Source: Microbacterium aoyamense (GTDB lineage Bacteria; Actinomycetota; Actinomycetes; Actinomycetales; Microbacteriaceae). From it: DNA of 64,000 nt. The notes under the pieces were generated by a model. It was not told the DNA's origin, did no database searches, and saw only the letters and a list, made by a program, of their open reading frames with translations. Below, one piece after another: positions 8,659 through 17,260 of this stretch; position 1 is the first letter of the stretch, and every line of letters begins with the position of its first letter. The stretch is taken from assembly GCF_023155855.1 (NCBI RefSeq), contig NZ_JAKNUT010000004.1, forward strand, positions 248,001 to 312,000, given 5' to 3'. A program made the translations under genes and the position numbers.

Positions 8659-9876
8659 ATGGGTTCCGCACTGCCGATCGGCGAGGCCGTCCCGGCCGAC
8701 GGCTCGCTGCCCGCGGGCACCGAGATCGACCCCGGGACCGATTTCGGCGTCTACCTGCACGTGCCGTTCTGCCGTGTGCGGTGCGGCTACTGCGACTTCA
8801 ACACGTACACGTCGTCCGAGCTCCGCGGCGCGCGCCAGGACGAGTACGCCGACACTCTGCTGCGCGAAGTCGCCCTGGCCGGAGGCGTGCTGGGCGGCCT
8901 CGCGCCACTGCGGCCCGCCAGCACGGTGTTCTTCGGCGGCGGGACGCCGACGCTCCTCCCTCCCGGTGATCTCGCGCGCATGCTCGACGGCGTGCGCGAC
9001 ACGTTCGGGCTCGTGCCGGGCGCGGAGATCACGGTCGAGGCCAACCCCGACACGGTGACGGATGCGGTTGCGGCGGAGCTCGCGGCATCCGGAGTCACGC
9101 GCCTGTCCATCGGCATGCAGTCGGCCGTCCCGCATGTGCTCGCCGCACTCGACCGCACGCACGCCCCCGAGAACGTCGCCACCGCCGTGGCGGCGGCCCG
9201 CACGGCCGGGCTCGACGTCAGCGTCGACCTCATCTACGGCGCGCCGGGGGAGTCGCTGGATGACTGGCGCGCGTCGCTCGAACAGGCGATCGCGCTGGAC
9301 TCCGACCACGTGAGCGCCTACGCCCTCATCATCGAGGACGGCACGAAGCTCGCGCGGCAGATCCGCCGGGGTGATGTGCCCGCGCCCGACGACGACCTGC
9401 AGGCGGACATGTACGAGCTCGCCGACGACCTGCTCGGCGCGGCGGGTCTCGACTGGTACGAGGTCTCGAACTGGTCGCGCGGCGAGGAGCACCGCTCGCG
9501 CCACAATCTCGCGTATTGGACCGGCACCGACTGGTGGGGTTTCGGGCCGGGCGCGCACAGCCACATCGCGGGCACGCGATTCTGGAACGTCAAACACCCT
9601 GCGGCGTATGCGCAGCGACTTGCGGCGGGTGAGACACCGGCGGCGGCGCGTGAGATTCCGGATGCCGCGGCCCGCGCGCTCGAGAGCGTGCTGCTGCGTA
9701 CGCGCATCCGCGAGGGGCTTCCCGTCGCCGAACTGCTCGGCGAGGGGCGGCACGCCGTTGCGGCGCTCATCGCCGACGGGCTCGTCGAAGGCGGTGCGGC
9801 CGTGCGCGGGCGCATCGTCCTGACGCGCCGGGGGCGGCTGCTGGCGGATGCCGTCGTGCGCGCGCTCACGGAGTGA
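8659..9876 (+). CDS. hemW: Radical SAM protein HemW (coproporphyrinogen III oxidase-like)
   Basis: A 405-residue radical SAM enzyme. The iron-sulfur cluster motif is HVPFCRVRCGYCDF with cysteines 38, 42 and 45 (CxxxCxxC), followed by FFGGGTPTLL (SAM-binding GGGTP) and the HemN-type C-terminal domain with WWGFGPGAHSH. HemW proteins are now regarded as heme chaperones; older annotation calls them oxygen-independent coproporphyrinogen oxidases. Position next to lepA and hrcA supports HemW. The start at 8659 follows DUF1990 by 3 bases, suggesting coupled translation. Confidence 0.92.
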   Translation: MGSALPIGEAVPADGSLPAGTEIDPGTDFGVYLHVPFCRVRCGYCDFNTYTSSELRGARQDEYADTLLREVALAGGVLGGLAPLRPASTVFFGGGTPTLLPPGDLARMLDGVRDTFGLVPGAEITVEANPDTVTDAVAAELAASGVTRLSIGMQSAVPHVLAALDRTHAPENVATAVAAARTAGLDVSVDLIYGAPGESLDDWRASLEQAIALDSDHVSAYALIIEDGTKLARQIRRGDVPAPDDDLQADMYELADDLLGAAGLDWYEVSNWSRGEEHRSRHNLAYWTGTDWWGFGPGAHSHIAGTRFWNVKHPAAYAQRLAAGETPAAAREIPDAAARALESVLLRTRIREGLPVAELLGEGRHAVAALIADGLVEGGAAVRGRIVLTRRGRLLADAVVRALTE

Positions 9877-9903
9877 ATCCGGATCCCGGGGGTCGGCATC
9901 GGA

Positions 9904-9909
9904 TAGAAT
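9904..9909 (+). promoter_or_regulatory. -10 element of hrcA-dnaJ
   Basis: TAGAAT directly abuts the CIRCE palindrome, so HrcA bound there would block the start of transcription. The transcript would start within the operator. Confidence 0.5.
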
Positions 9910-9935
9910 TGGCACTCCGGTCCGACGAGTGCCAG
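9909..9935 (+). promoter_or_regulatory. CIRCE operator (HrcA binding site)
   Basis: The inverted repeat TTGGCACTC - 9 nt - GAGTGCCAG matches the CIRCE consensus TTAGCACTC-N9-GAGTGCTAA with one change per arm at mirrored places, keeping the palindrome. It lies 11 nt before the hrcA start, so hrcA-dnaJ is autorepressed and induced by heat or misfolded protein load. Confidence 0.92.
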
Positions 9936-9946
9936 AGGCGGGTGAC

Positions 9947-11065
9947 ATGGTCAGCGAACGAGGTCTGCAGGTGCTGCGGGCGATCGTGCAGGACTACGTC
10001 GACACGCGCGAGCCCGTCGGCAGCAAGACGATCGTCGAACGACACGCGTTCGGCGTCTCGGCCGCGACGATCCGCAACGACATGGCGCTGCTCGAAGACG
10101 AGGAGCTCATCGCGGCTCCGCACACGTCGTCGGGCCGCGTCCCGACCGACAAGGGCTACCGCGTCTTCGTCGACCATCTCGCCGAGCTCCGCCCGCTGAG
10201 CGTCGCGCAGCGTTCGGCGATCTCCTCGTTCCTCGACGGCCCCGGCGACCTCGACGACACGCTCGTGCGCACCGTCCGCGCGCTGACCCAGCTCACGGGT
10301 CAGGTCGCGATCGTGCAGTACCCCTCGTTCGCCCGGGCGAACGTCACGCACGTCGAGCTCGTGCAGCTCGGCGGCGGACGCATGCTCGTCATCGTCGTGA
10401 CCGACACCGGCCGGGTCTCGCAGCGCATGACGTGGGTGGGCGCCGAGTTCGACGACGCCGACCTCGCGCGCATGCGTGCGGCACTCGCGGCTCTCCTCGT
10501 CGGGCGCTCGGTGCGCGACGGCCTGCAGCGGATCGCCGACCACCTCGCGACCGTCGAAGCGACGGCGTCGACGGATGCCGCGACCGCCGCGATCGTGCGG
10601 GTGATCGCCGAGGAGCTCGAGGAATTCCGTCAGGATCGGCTCGTCATGGCGGGCACGGCGAACCTCGCGCGCAGCGAGGCCGACTTCCGTGGCAGCATCT
10701 ACCCGCTCCTCGAGGCGATCGAGGAGCAGGTGACGCTGCTGCGGCTCATGAGTGAGATGGCGAGCGACGAGCAAGGCCTCGCCGCGAGCATCGGGCGCGA
10801 GAACGAGCAGTTCGGGCTGGCCGAGGCATCCATCGTCGCCAGCGAGTACGACGCGACGGGCGCTCGCGCACGCGTGGGCGTGATGGGGCCCATGCGGATG
10901 GACTACGCGACGAACCTCGGGGCCGTGCGCGCCGTCGCACGGTACCTCACACGACTGCTCGACGAAGACGACGCGGGCCGCGTACGAGGCGTGCAGGACG
11001 ACGCGAGCCCGGCGCAGGATGAGGCGGGTCGCTCGCGCGGCACGCAGGATGAGGCTGCGCGCTGA
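9947..11065 (+). CDS. hrcA: Heat-inducible transcription repressor HrcA
   Basis: HrcA binds CIRCE and represses chaperone genes until the GroEL pool is titrated. The 372-residue protein has an N-terminal winged helix (SERGLQVLRAIVQDYVDTRE, about 2-65) with ASSGRVPT-like TSSGRVPTDKGYRVFVD, a dimerisation domain and a GAF-like domain. The ATG at 9947 is chosen because it directly follows the CIRCE site and matches the family N-terminus. The C-terminus ends in an unusual Gln/Asp/Arg-rich tail of about 35 residues with two RGxQD repeats, absent from typical HrcA. dnaJ follows after a hairpin, giving the common actinobacterial hrcA-dnaJ2 pair without grpE or dnaK. Confidence 0.95.
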   Translation: MVSERGLQVLRAIVQDYVDTREPVGSKTIVERHAFGVSAATIRNDMALLEDEELIAAPHTSSGRVPTDKGYRVFVDHLAELRPLSVAQRSAISSFLDGPGDLDDTLVRTVRALTQLTGQVAIVQYPSFARANVTHVELVQLGGGRMLVIVVTDTGRVSQRMTWVGAEFDDADLARMRAALAALLVGRSVRDGLQRIADHLATVEATASTDAATAAIVRVIAEELEEFRQDRLVMAGTANLARSEADFRGSIYPLLEAIEEQVTLLRLMSEMASDEQGLAASIGRENEQFGLAEASIVASEYDATGARARVGVMGPMRMDYATNLGAVRAVARYLTRLLDEDDAGRVRGVQDDASPAQDEAGRSRGTQDEAAR

Positions 11066-11084
11066 CGCGGCCGACGAGACGGAG

Positions 11085-11104
11085 CGGGGCGCCTCGGCGC
11101 CCCG
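11085..11104 (+). other. Intercistronic hairpin between hrcA and dnaJ
   Basis: CGGGGCGCC and GGCGCCCCG form a 9-bp perfect inverted repeat with a 2-nt centre. It may attenuate or protect the hrcA-dnaJ mRNA. Confidence 0.5.
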
Positions 11105-11179
11105 GAGGGATGACGGTCATCGCGAAGGCGATGACGGCAGAGGAAGATCCCCGTGCAGGGTACGGGCGGAAAGGCGATT

Positions 11180-12295
11180 GTGGCTGACCACTACGAGGTC
11201 CTCGGGGTCTCGCGCGACGCGAGCGTCGACGAGATCAAGAAGGCGTACCGGCGGCTGGCGCGGGAGCTCCACCCCGACGTGAACCCGGGCGAAGAGGCAT
11301 CGGAGCGCTTCAAAGAGGTCACGCACGCGTACGACGTGCTGAGCGACCCGAAACAGCGCGAGCGCTACGACCTCGGCGATTCGCCCTTCGGTGGCGGGGG
11401 AGCAGCCGGCGGCTTCGGCGGGTTCGGCGACATCTTCGAGACGTTCTTCGGGGCGGCCGGCGGCGGCCGCGGAGGCAGGCCGCGATCGCGGCGCGAGCGC
11501 GGGCAGGACGCCCTCGTGCGCGTCACCCTCGATCTCGGCGACGTGGTCTTCGGAGTGCACCGCGACCTCGAGGTCGACACGGCTGTCCTGTGCGAGACCT
11601 GTCAGGGCTCCTGCTGCCAGCCCGGGACCTCTCCCGTCACCTGCGAGATCTGCCACGGCTCGGGTCAGATCCAGCGCCAGGTGCGGAGCCTGCTCGGCAA
11701 CGTCATGACGAACGTCCCGTGCAACGTGTGCCAGGGCTACGGCACGACGATCCCCTATCCGTGTGCGACGTGCCAGGGCCAGGGGCGCGTCCGTGCGCGC
11801 CGCACCGTCTCGCTCGACATGCCCGCGGGCGTCGAGACGGGCCTGCGGCTCCAGATGCCCGGTTCGGGGGAGGTGGGTCCCGGCGGCGGCGCCAACGGCG
11901 ACCTCTACATCGAGGTGAACGTCAATCCGCATCCGATCTTCAGCCGCGACGGCGACGACCTGCTCGCGACGATCGACGTGTCGATGCCCGACGCGATCCT
12001 GGGCACGACGACGACGATCGAGTCCCTCGACGGCCCCGTCGAGCTCGAACTGCGCCCGGGTGTGCAGGCCGGCGACATCCTCACGATCAAGGGTCGCGGC
12101 ATCACGCCGCTGCGCGGTTCGCAGCGCGGAGACCTCAAGGTCGGCGTGCACGTCGTGACGCCCACGCGCCTCGACGGCAAGGAGCGCGCGATGATCGAGG
12201 AGTTCGCGAAGCGCACGAAGGCCCCCGAGCCCAAGCTCGCGGAGTTCCACCAGGGGCTCTTCTCGAAGCTGCGCGACAGATTCCGCAACGGTTGA
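11180..12295 (+). CDS. dnaJ: Chaperone protein DnaJ
   Basis: DnaJ is the Hsp40 co-chaperone that stimulates DnaK ATPase and delivers unfolded proteins. The 371-residue protein has a J domain (1-65, HPD at 31-33), a Gly/Phe-rich linker (about 73-105), four zinc motifs CxxCxGxx ([32 protein letters not shown]) and the C-terminal substrate domains. The GTG at 11180 is chosen because the family begins with (M)ADHYEVLGV and because GGAAAGG lies 5-6 nt upstream. It is in the HrcA-controlled unit and is followed 3 bases later by rsmE. Confidence 0.95.
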   Translation: MADHYEVLGVSRDASVDEIKKAYRRLARELHPDVNPGEEASERFKEVTHAYDVLSDPKQRERYDLGDSPFGGGGAAGGFGGFGDIFETFFGAAGGGRGGRPRSRRERGQDALVRVTLDLGDVVFGVHRDLEVDTAVLCETCQGSCCQPGTSPVTCEICHGSGQIQRQVRSLLGNVMTNVPCNVCQGYGTTIPYPCATCQGQGRVRARRTVSLDMPAGVETGLRLQMPGSGEVGPGGGANGDLYIEVNVNPHPIFSRDGDDLLATIDVSMPDAILGTTTTIESLDGPVELELRPGVQAGDILTIKGRGITPLRGSQRGDLKVGVHVVTPTRLDGKERAMIEEFAKRTKAPEPKLAEFHQGLFSKLRDRFRNG

Positions 12296-12298
12296 CGC

Positions 12299-13024
12299 GT
12301 GGCGCTGCACTTCCTCCTCGATGAGCCGGTCGCAGCCGGTGTGGGCGACGACGTCATCCTGACCGGCGCCGAGGCCCACCACGCCGCGACCGTGCGCCGC
12401 GTCCGCGTCGGCGAGGAGGTCACGATCGGCGACGGTCGTGGGGCTTGGCTCACCGGAGAGTGCGTCGCGGTCGCACCGCGCGAGGTGGTCGTGCGGGTGA
12501 CCTCTCGGGAGGACACCCCCGCACCGTCGCCGCGGCTCGTCCTCGTGCAGGCGCTGGCGAAGGGCGACCGCGACGAGCTCGCGGTGCAGGCGGCGACCGA
12601 ACTCGGCGTCGACGAGATCGTGCCCTGGCAGGCGGCGCGGAGCGTCTCGCGCTGGGATGCCGCGAAGGCGGCGAAGGGCCGGGCGCGCTGGGAGTCGATC
12701 GTGCGCGAGGCCGCGAAGCAGGCGCACCGCGCCTGGGTGCCCCAGGTCTCAGGCCTGGCGACCACGAAGGACCTCGTCGCGCGGGCCGCGGCATCCACTG
12801 TCCTCGTTCTCGAGCCCACCGCGCCGCTTCCGCTTTCAAGGGTCGCGCTCGAGGGTGATGTCGTGCTCGTCGTGGGGCCCGAAGGGGGCATCGCGCCGGA
12901 GGAGCTCGCCGCACTCGATGCCGCCGCAGCCACGCTCGTGCGCCTCGGCGACACCGTCCTGCGCACCTCGACGGCCGGCCCCGCCGCGCTCTCGGTGGTC
13001 TCGGTCGCGCTCGGCCGCTGGTGA
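12299..13024 (+). CDS. rsmE: 16S rRNA (uracil(1498)-N(3))-methyltransferase
   Basis: RsmE methylates U1498 of 16S rRNA in the decoding centre of the 30S subunit. The 241-residue SPOUT-fold protein has an N-terminal PUA-like domain (HHAATVRRVRVGEEV), the family motif LVQALAKGDRDELAVQAATE and the SAM-binding knot signature VVGPEGGIAPEEL followed by LGDTVLRTSTAGPAAL. The start is GTG, 3 nt after the dnaJ stop. The dnaJ-rsmE pairing is widely conserved in bacteria. Confidence 0.93.
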   Translation: MALHFLLDEPVAAGVGDDVILTGAEAHHAATVRRVRVGEEVTIGDGRGAWLTGECVAVAPREVVVRVTSREDTPAPSPRLVLVQALAKGDRDELAVQAATELGVDEIVPWQAARSVSRWDAAKAAKGRARWESIVREAAKQAHRAWVPQVSGLATTKDLVARAAASTVLVLEPTAPLPLSRVALEGDVVLVVGPEGGIAPEELAALDAAAATLVRLGDTVLRTSTAGPAALSVVSVALGRW

Positions 13025-13053
13025 AGACCCGTCCCCGCGGGAACACCGCTGGA

Positions 13054-13059
13054 TAGACT
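13054..13059 (+). promoter_or_regulatory. -10 element of hinT-phoH-ybeY-corC-era, leaderless
   Basis: TAGACT ends 6 nt before the hinT ATG. It probably drives the overlapping run of five genes to era. Confidence 0.5.
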
Positions 13060-13065
13060 GGATGC

Positions 13066-13413
13066 ATGAGCGAGAAGTCGATCTTCACCCGGATCTACGA
13101 GGGCGAGATCCCCAGCGAGATCATCGCCGAGACCGACAACGCCTTCGCCATCCGTGACATCGCCCCCAAGGCGCCCGTGCATCTGCTCGTGATCCCCAAG
13201 ACGGGCGAGTACCGCAACGTCGTCGAGCTCGCGGCGGGCGATCCCGCGCTCCTCGCCGAGATGATCGGCTTGGCGAACTCACTGGCCGCCGAGCACGCCG
13301 ACGGCGATTTCCGCCTCGTGTTCAACACGGGCGAAGGAGCGGGCCAGACCGTCTTCCACGTGCACGCGCACGTCCTCGCCGGAACATTGACAGAAGAGAG
13401 CCTCGGTGCCTGA
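13066..13413 (+). CDS. hinT: HIT family nucleotide-binding protein
   Basis: A 115-residue histidine-triad protein of the HinT type, a purine nucleoside phosphoramidase that hydrolyses AMP-lysine type substrates. The active-site triad HVHAHVLAG lies near the C-terminus, preceded by LVFNTGEGAGQTVFH, as in Hint proteins. The N-terminal EKSIFTRIYEGEIPSEI is also characteristic. The ATG is the first codon after a leaderless-type -10 element. The gene overlaps phoH by 8 nt, starting a tightly coupled RNA/ribosome operon. Confidence 0.92.
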   Translation: MSEKSIFTRIYEGEIPSEIIAETDNAFAIRDIAPKAPVHLLVIPKTGEYRNVVELAAGDPALLAEMIGLANSLAAEHADGDFRLVFNTGEGAGQTVFHVHAHVLAGTLTEESLGA

Positions 13414-14494
13414 CGATACGAACGACGGCGTCACCGTCGACCGCGTGTACGCGGACGGTGTGGCCATGGTGCAGCTCCTCGGTCCGCAGGATCGCCTGCT
13501 GCGGGTCGTCGAGAAGGAGCACCCGGGCGTAGACGTGCACGTGCGCGGCAACGAGATCACCCTGACGGGTGAGGCGGATGCCGTGGCCGCGGCGCGTTCG
13601 CTCGTCGACGAGCTTCTGGTGATGGCGCGCGCGGGGCAGGGTCTGGATCCTGCGGACGTCTCGTCGTCGAACCGCATCCTGCGCTCGGAGGGCGGCCCGC
13701 GGCCGTCCGAAGTGCTGGGCGAGGCGATCCTGCAGTCGCGGGGCAAGATCATCCGCCCGAAGACCCTGGGTCAGAAGGCGTACGTCGACGCGATCGAAGA
13801 GAACACGATCGTGTTCGGCATCGGTCCCGCCGGAACGGGCAAGACCTACCTCGCGATGGCGAAGGCCGTGCAAGCGCTGCAGCGCAAAGAGGTCGATCGC
13901 ATCATCCTGACGCGTCCCGCGGTCGAGGCGGGGGAGCGGCTCGGATTCCTGCCGGGCACGCTGACCGACAAGATCGACCCCTACCTGCGGCCGCTGTACG
14001 ACGCGCTCAACGAGATGATGGACCCCGAGATCGTGCCGAAGCTCATGGCATCGGGCACGATCGAGGTCGCCCCGCTCGCGTACATGCGCGGCCGGACGCT
14101 CAACAACTCGTTCATCGTGCTCGACGAGGCGCAGAACACGACGCCCGAGCAGATGAAGATGTTCCTCACGCGTCTGGGTTTCGGTACGCAAATGGTCGTC
14201 ACGGGCGACATCACGCAGGTCGATCTTCCGCAGGGCACGTCGGGCCTGCGGCTGGTCACGCGCGTGCTGAAGGACATCGACGACATCCACTTCGCCTACC
14301 TCACGAGCGCCGACGTCGTACGCCACACGCTCGTGGGCCGGATCGTCGATGCGTACACCGAGTACGACGAGCACAGGCTCGCAGCCCGTCGCGAGCGGGA
14401 CGAGGCATCCGAGTTCGCCAATCGTGCCGAGCGTCGCGCCGGCATGCGCCGGCCCGGACCCCGCGACAATCTCCCCAAGCGAGGACGCTCATGA
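13406..14494 (+). CDS. phoH: PhoH family ATPase
   Basis: A 362-residue PhoH-like protein, a P-loop ATPase believed to act with YbeY in RNA handling; in mycobacteria PhoH domains have helicase/RNase activity when fused to PIN. Walker A is GPAGTGKTYLA (about 140-150) and Walker B FIVLDEAQNTTPEQM. An N-terminal KH-like domain (about 20-75) is present. It has a GTG start inside the hinT end and overlaps ybeY by 4 nt (ATGA). No PIN domain is present. Confidence 0.93.
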   Translation: MPDDTNDGVTVDRVYADGVAMVQLLGPQDRLLRVVEKEHPGVDVHVRGNEITLTGEADAVAAARSLVDELLVMARAGQGLDPADVSSSNRILRSEGGPRPSEVLGEAILQSRGKIIRPKTLGQKAYVDAIEENTIVFGIGPAGTGKTYLAMAKAVQALQRKEVDRIILTRPAVEAGERLGFLPGTLTDKIDPYLRPLYDALNEMMDPEIVPKLMASGTIEVAPLAYMRGRTLNNSFIVLDEAQNTTPEQMKMFLTRLGFGTQMVVTGDITQVDLPQGTSGLRLVTRVLKDIDDIHFAYLTSADVVRHTLVGRIVDAYTEYDEHRLAARRERDEASEFANRAERRAGMRRPGPRDNLPKRGRS

Positions 14495-14958
14495 CCATCG
14501 AGATCGGCAACGAATCCGGGTTCCCCATCGACGAGACCGTGCTCCTGCGGCTCATGGAGCACAACCTCGGGCAGCTGCACGTGAGCCCCGACGCCGACGT
14601 CGCGATCCTGCTCGTCGACGAGGGCGCCATGGAGACGCTGCATCTGCAGTGGATGGACGAGCCCGGCCCGACGGACGTGCTGAGCTTCCCGATGGACGAG
14701 CTGCGGCCCGGCACCGAGGACCAGCCCACCCCCGCCGGGCTCCTCGGCGACATCGTGCTGTGCCCACAGGTCGCAGAGGCCCAGGCCGTCACGGCCAAGC
14801 ACTCGACGATGGACGAGCTCATCATGCTGACGACGCACGGGCTCCTGCACCTGCTGGGCTTCGACCACGCCGAGCCCGAGGACGAACGCGAGATGTTCGG
14901 CCTGCAGAAGGAGCTCATCCTGAGCTTCCAGACGGCTGAACGCCGTCGCCGCGCATGA
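14491..14958 (+). CDS. ybeY: Endoribonuclease YbeY (rRNA maturation factor)
   Basis: YbeY is a zinc-dependent RNase involved in 16S rRNA 3' end processing and ribosome quality control. The 155-residue protein has the metal motif HGLLHLLGFDH (three His), the earlier TDVLSFPMDE and GDIVLCPQVAE. It overlaps phoH and corC by 4 nt each. Confidence 0.95.
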   Translation: MTIEIGNESGFPIDETVLLRLMEHNLGQLHVSPDADVAILLVDEGAMETLHLQWMDEPGPTDVLSFPMDELRPGTEDQPTPAGLLGDIVLCPQVAEAQAVTAKHSTMDELIMLTTHGLLHLLGFDHAEPEDEREMFGLQKELILSFQTAERRRRA

Positions 14959-16349
14959 CCGCAGCGCTGCTCCTTCTCGCGGCGGTCCTCCTCGTCGCCT
15001 TCGGCGGTCTCATGGCCGCGGTGGATGCCGCGCTCGGCGTCACGTCACGGGCCGACCTCGCCGAGCTCGGGGCGTCAGGGCGCAACGCGAACTCGCTGCA
15101 GAGGATCGCGGCCGATCCCGAGGCGCACGCGACGGCGGTCGTGTTCATCCGCGTGCTGGCCGAGACATCCGCCGCCGTTCTCGTCACCGTCGCCTTCGTC
15201 GACCTCTTCAACAGCATCTGGTGGGCGATGCTCGCCGCCGCCGTCCTCATGACGGGTATCTCGTTCGTCGTCGTCGGGGCGAGTCCGCGCACGTGGGGGC
15301 GTCAGCACTCGACCCGACTGCTGCGCGGTTTCGCGCCCGTCGTCCGCGGTGTGCGGCTGATCCTCGGCCCGCTCGCGCACGGACTCGTGGCTTTCGGCAT
15401 GCGGGTCACGCCCGGCGTGAGTCGCAACTCCTCGTTCGCATCCGAGGAGCAGTTGCTCAGCATCATCGACGAGGCCGCCGAGAACGAGCTGATCGAAGAG
15501 GACGATCGCGAGCTCATCCACTCGGTGTTCGAGTTCACCGACACGTTCGTGCGCGCCGTCATGGTGCCCCGCAACGACATGGTGACGGTGGATGCCACGG
15601 CCTCCACGCGTGAGGCGATGACGATCTTCCTCGAGAAGGGCGTCTCGCGCATCCCGATCGTCGATGACGACGCCGACGACGTCGTCGGGGTGCTCTACCT
15701 CAAGGACCTCGTGCAGTTCGGCTTCCGCGACGAGGCGGGATGGCGGGATGCCCCGATCAGCCGCATCGCGCGCGCCGCGGTCTTCGTGCCCGAGTCGATG
15801 AAGGCCGAGACCCTCCTGCAGCAGATGAAGCGGGACGCCGTGCACGTCTGCCTCGTCATCGACGAGTACGGCGGAGTCTCGGGGCTCGTGACCCTCGAGG
15901 ACCTCATCGAGGAGCTCGTGGGAGAGATCGCCGACGAGTACGACCCGCGCGGCGACGAAGTGACCGAGCTGGAACCGGGTCGCTATCGCGTGAGCGCGCG
16001 TCTCGGGCTCGACGAGGTCGGAGACCTCTTCGGCATCGAGCTCGAGGACGAGGACGTCGATTCGATCGGGGGCCTCTTGGGCAAGGCGCTCGGACGCGTT
16101 CCGCAGCCGGGCTCGACGGCCGAGCTCGACGGCCTCGTCATGACGGGTGGCGCCTCGCGCGGCCGGGGTCGTGGCATCTCGACCGTCTTCGTCGAGCGCA
16201 GCGAGTCGCTCGAGGCCGCCGACGAGGCGTTCGGCGGACGCCACCCGCGCACGGGTGAGATCCGCCTGCCCAAGACCGGCGAGGTCAAGGTCGTCAAGGA
16301 CGGCCGGGCATCGTCGAAGAGCGGCACGAAGAAGGGCGCGAAAGCATGA
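14955..16349 (+). CDS. CorC/TlyC family membrane protein with CBS domains
   Basis: A 464-residue hemolysin-C/CorC-like protein. The N-terminus is a DUF21 (CNNM-type) membrane domain of three to four helices (about 1-135), then two CBS domains (about 190-330; VPRNDMVTV, EKGVSRIPIVDDD, VCLVIDEYGGVSGLVTLEDLIEELVG in part) and a CorC_HlyC transporter-associated domain with RYRVSARLGLDEV. Relatives are magnesium or cobalt efflux proteins. The tail (430-464) is Lys-rich and disordered. ybeY-corC-era is a conserved cluster. Confidence 0.9.
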   Translation: MTAALLLLAAVLLVAFGGLMAAVDAALGVTSRADLAELGASGRNANSLQRIAADPEAHATAVVFIRVLAETSAAVLVTVAFVDLFNSIWWAMLAAAVLMTGISFVVVGASPRTWGRQHSTRLLRGFAPVVRGVRLILGPLAHGLVAFGMRVTPGVSRNSSFASEEQLLSIIDEAAENELIEEDDRELIHSVFEFTDTFVRAVMVPRNDMVTVDATASTREAMTIFLEKGVSRIPIVDDDADDVVGVLYLKDLVQFGFRDEAGWRDAPISRIARAAVFVPESMKAETLLQQMKRDAVHVCLVIDEYGGVSGLVTLEDLIEELVGEIADEYDPRGDEVTELEPGRYRVSARLGLDEVGDLFGIELEDEDVDSIGGLLGKALGRVPQPGSTAELDGLVMTGGASRGRGRGISTVFVERSESLEAADEAFGGRHPRTGEIRLPKTGEVKVVKDGRASSKSGTKKGAKA

Positions 16350-17260
16350 CTCCCTCGGTTCCTGAGCATGTCGAAGGACGCTCCGGGTTCGTCACGTTCG
16401 TGGGCCGGCCGAACGTCGGCAAGTCGACGCTCACCAACGCGCTCGTGGGCGAGAAGGTCGCGATCACGAGCGACAAGCCGCAGACGACCAGGCGCGCGAT
16501 CCGCGGCATCCTGAACCGCCCCGCAGGGCAGCTCGTGATCGTCGACACCCCCGGCATCCACAAGCCCCGCACGCTCCTCGGCGAGCGGCTCAACAGCCTC
16601 GTCGAGCAGGTGCTGGGCGATGTCGACGTCATCGGGTTCTGTGTTCCCGCGACCGAGAAGGTCGGTCCGGGCGACCGACGGATCGCCGAATCGCTCGACG
16701 GGTATCCGCGCGCCAAGAAGGTCGCGATCGTGACGAAGACGGATGCCGCGTCGCGCGACCAGATCACCGAGCGACTCATGGAGGTCGATGCGCTCCGCGA
16801 GGACTGGGCCGCCGTCATCCCGCTGTCGGCGCTCACCCGCCAGCAGCTCGACGTGCTCACGGACGAGCTGCTCGCCCTCATGCCGGTGGGGCCGCAGCTG
16901 TATCCCGATGACGTCGTGACCGACGAGTCCGTCGAGGATCGCGTCGCCGAGATCATCCGCGAAGCCGCTCTCGAGGGTGTGCGCGACGAGCTGCCGCACT
17001 CGATCGCGGTCACGATCGAGGACATGGCGCCGCGCGAGGACTCCGACCTCACCGACATCTACGCCAACATCATCGTCGAGCGCGACAGCCAGAAGGCGAT
17101 CATCATCGGGCACAAGGGCTCGCGCCTGGCGGATGTCGGCAAGCGGGCGCGCGCGCAGATCGAGCCGCTCGTCGGCACGCGGGTGTTCCTCTCGCTCCGC
17201 GTGCGCGTCGCGAAGGAGTGGCAGCGCGACCCCAAGCAGCTCGGCCGCCTGGGCTTCTAG
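16346..17260 (+). CDS. era: GTPase Era
   Basis: Era is an essential GTPase that binds the 3' end of 16S rRNA during 30S assembly. The 304-residue protein has G1 GRPNVGKST (20-28), G2 TTRRAIRG, G3 DTPG and G4-like TKTD, followed by a C-terminal KH domain with IIVERDSQKAIIIGHKG. The N-terminus MTPSVPEHVEGR looks odd: its DNA (16357-16377) resembles a short dispersed repeat. The stop codon shares CTAG with the stop of the convergent hydrolase gene downstream. Confidence 0.96.
   Translation: MTPSVPEHVEGRSGFVTFVGRPNVGKSTLTNALVGEKVAITSDKPQTTRRAIRGILNRPAGQLVIVDTPGIHKPRTLLGERLNSLVEQVLGDVDVIGFCVPATEKVGPGDRRIAESLDGYPRAKKVAIVTKTDAASRDQITERLMEVDALREDWAAVIPLSALTRQQLDVLTDELLALMPVGPQLYPDDVVTDESVEDRVAEIIREAALEGVRDELPHSIAVTIEDMAPREDSDLTDIYANIIVERDSQKAIIIGHKGSRLADVGKRARAQIEPLVGTRVFLSLRVRVAKEWQRDPKQLGRLGF
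16357..16377 (+). repeat. Short REP-like sequence inside the era 5' end
   Basis: GGTTCCTGAGCATGTCGAAG followed by G resembles the dispersed element CCTGAGCTTGTCGAAGG of many GC-rich genomes. Here it is translated as VPEHVEG. The comparison comes from memory of other genomes; no second copy was found in the window. Confidence 0.4.
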
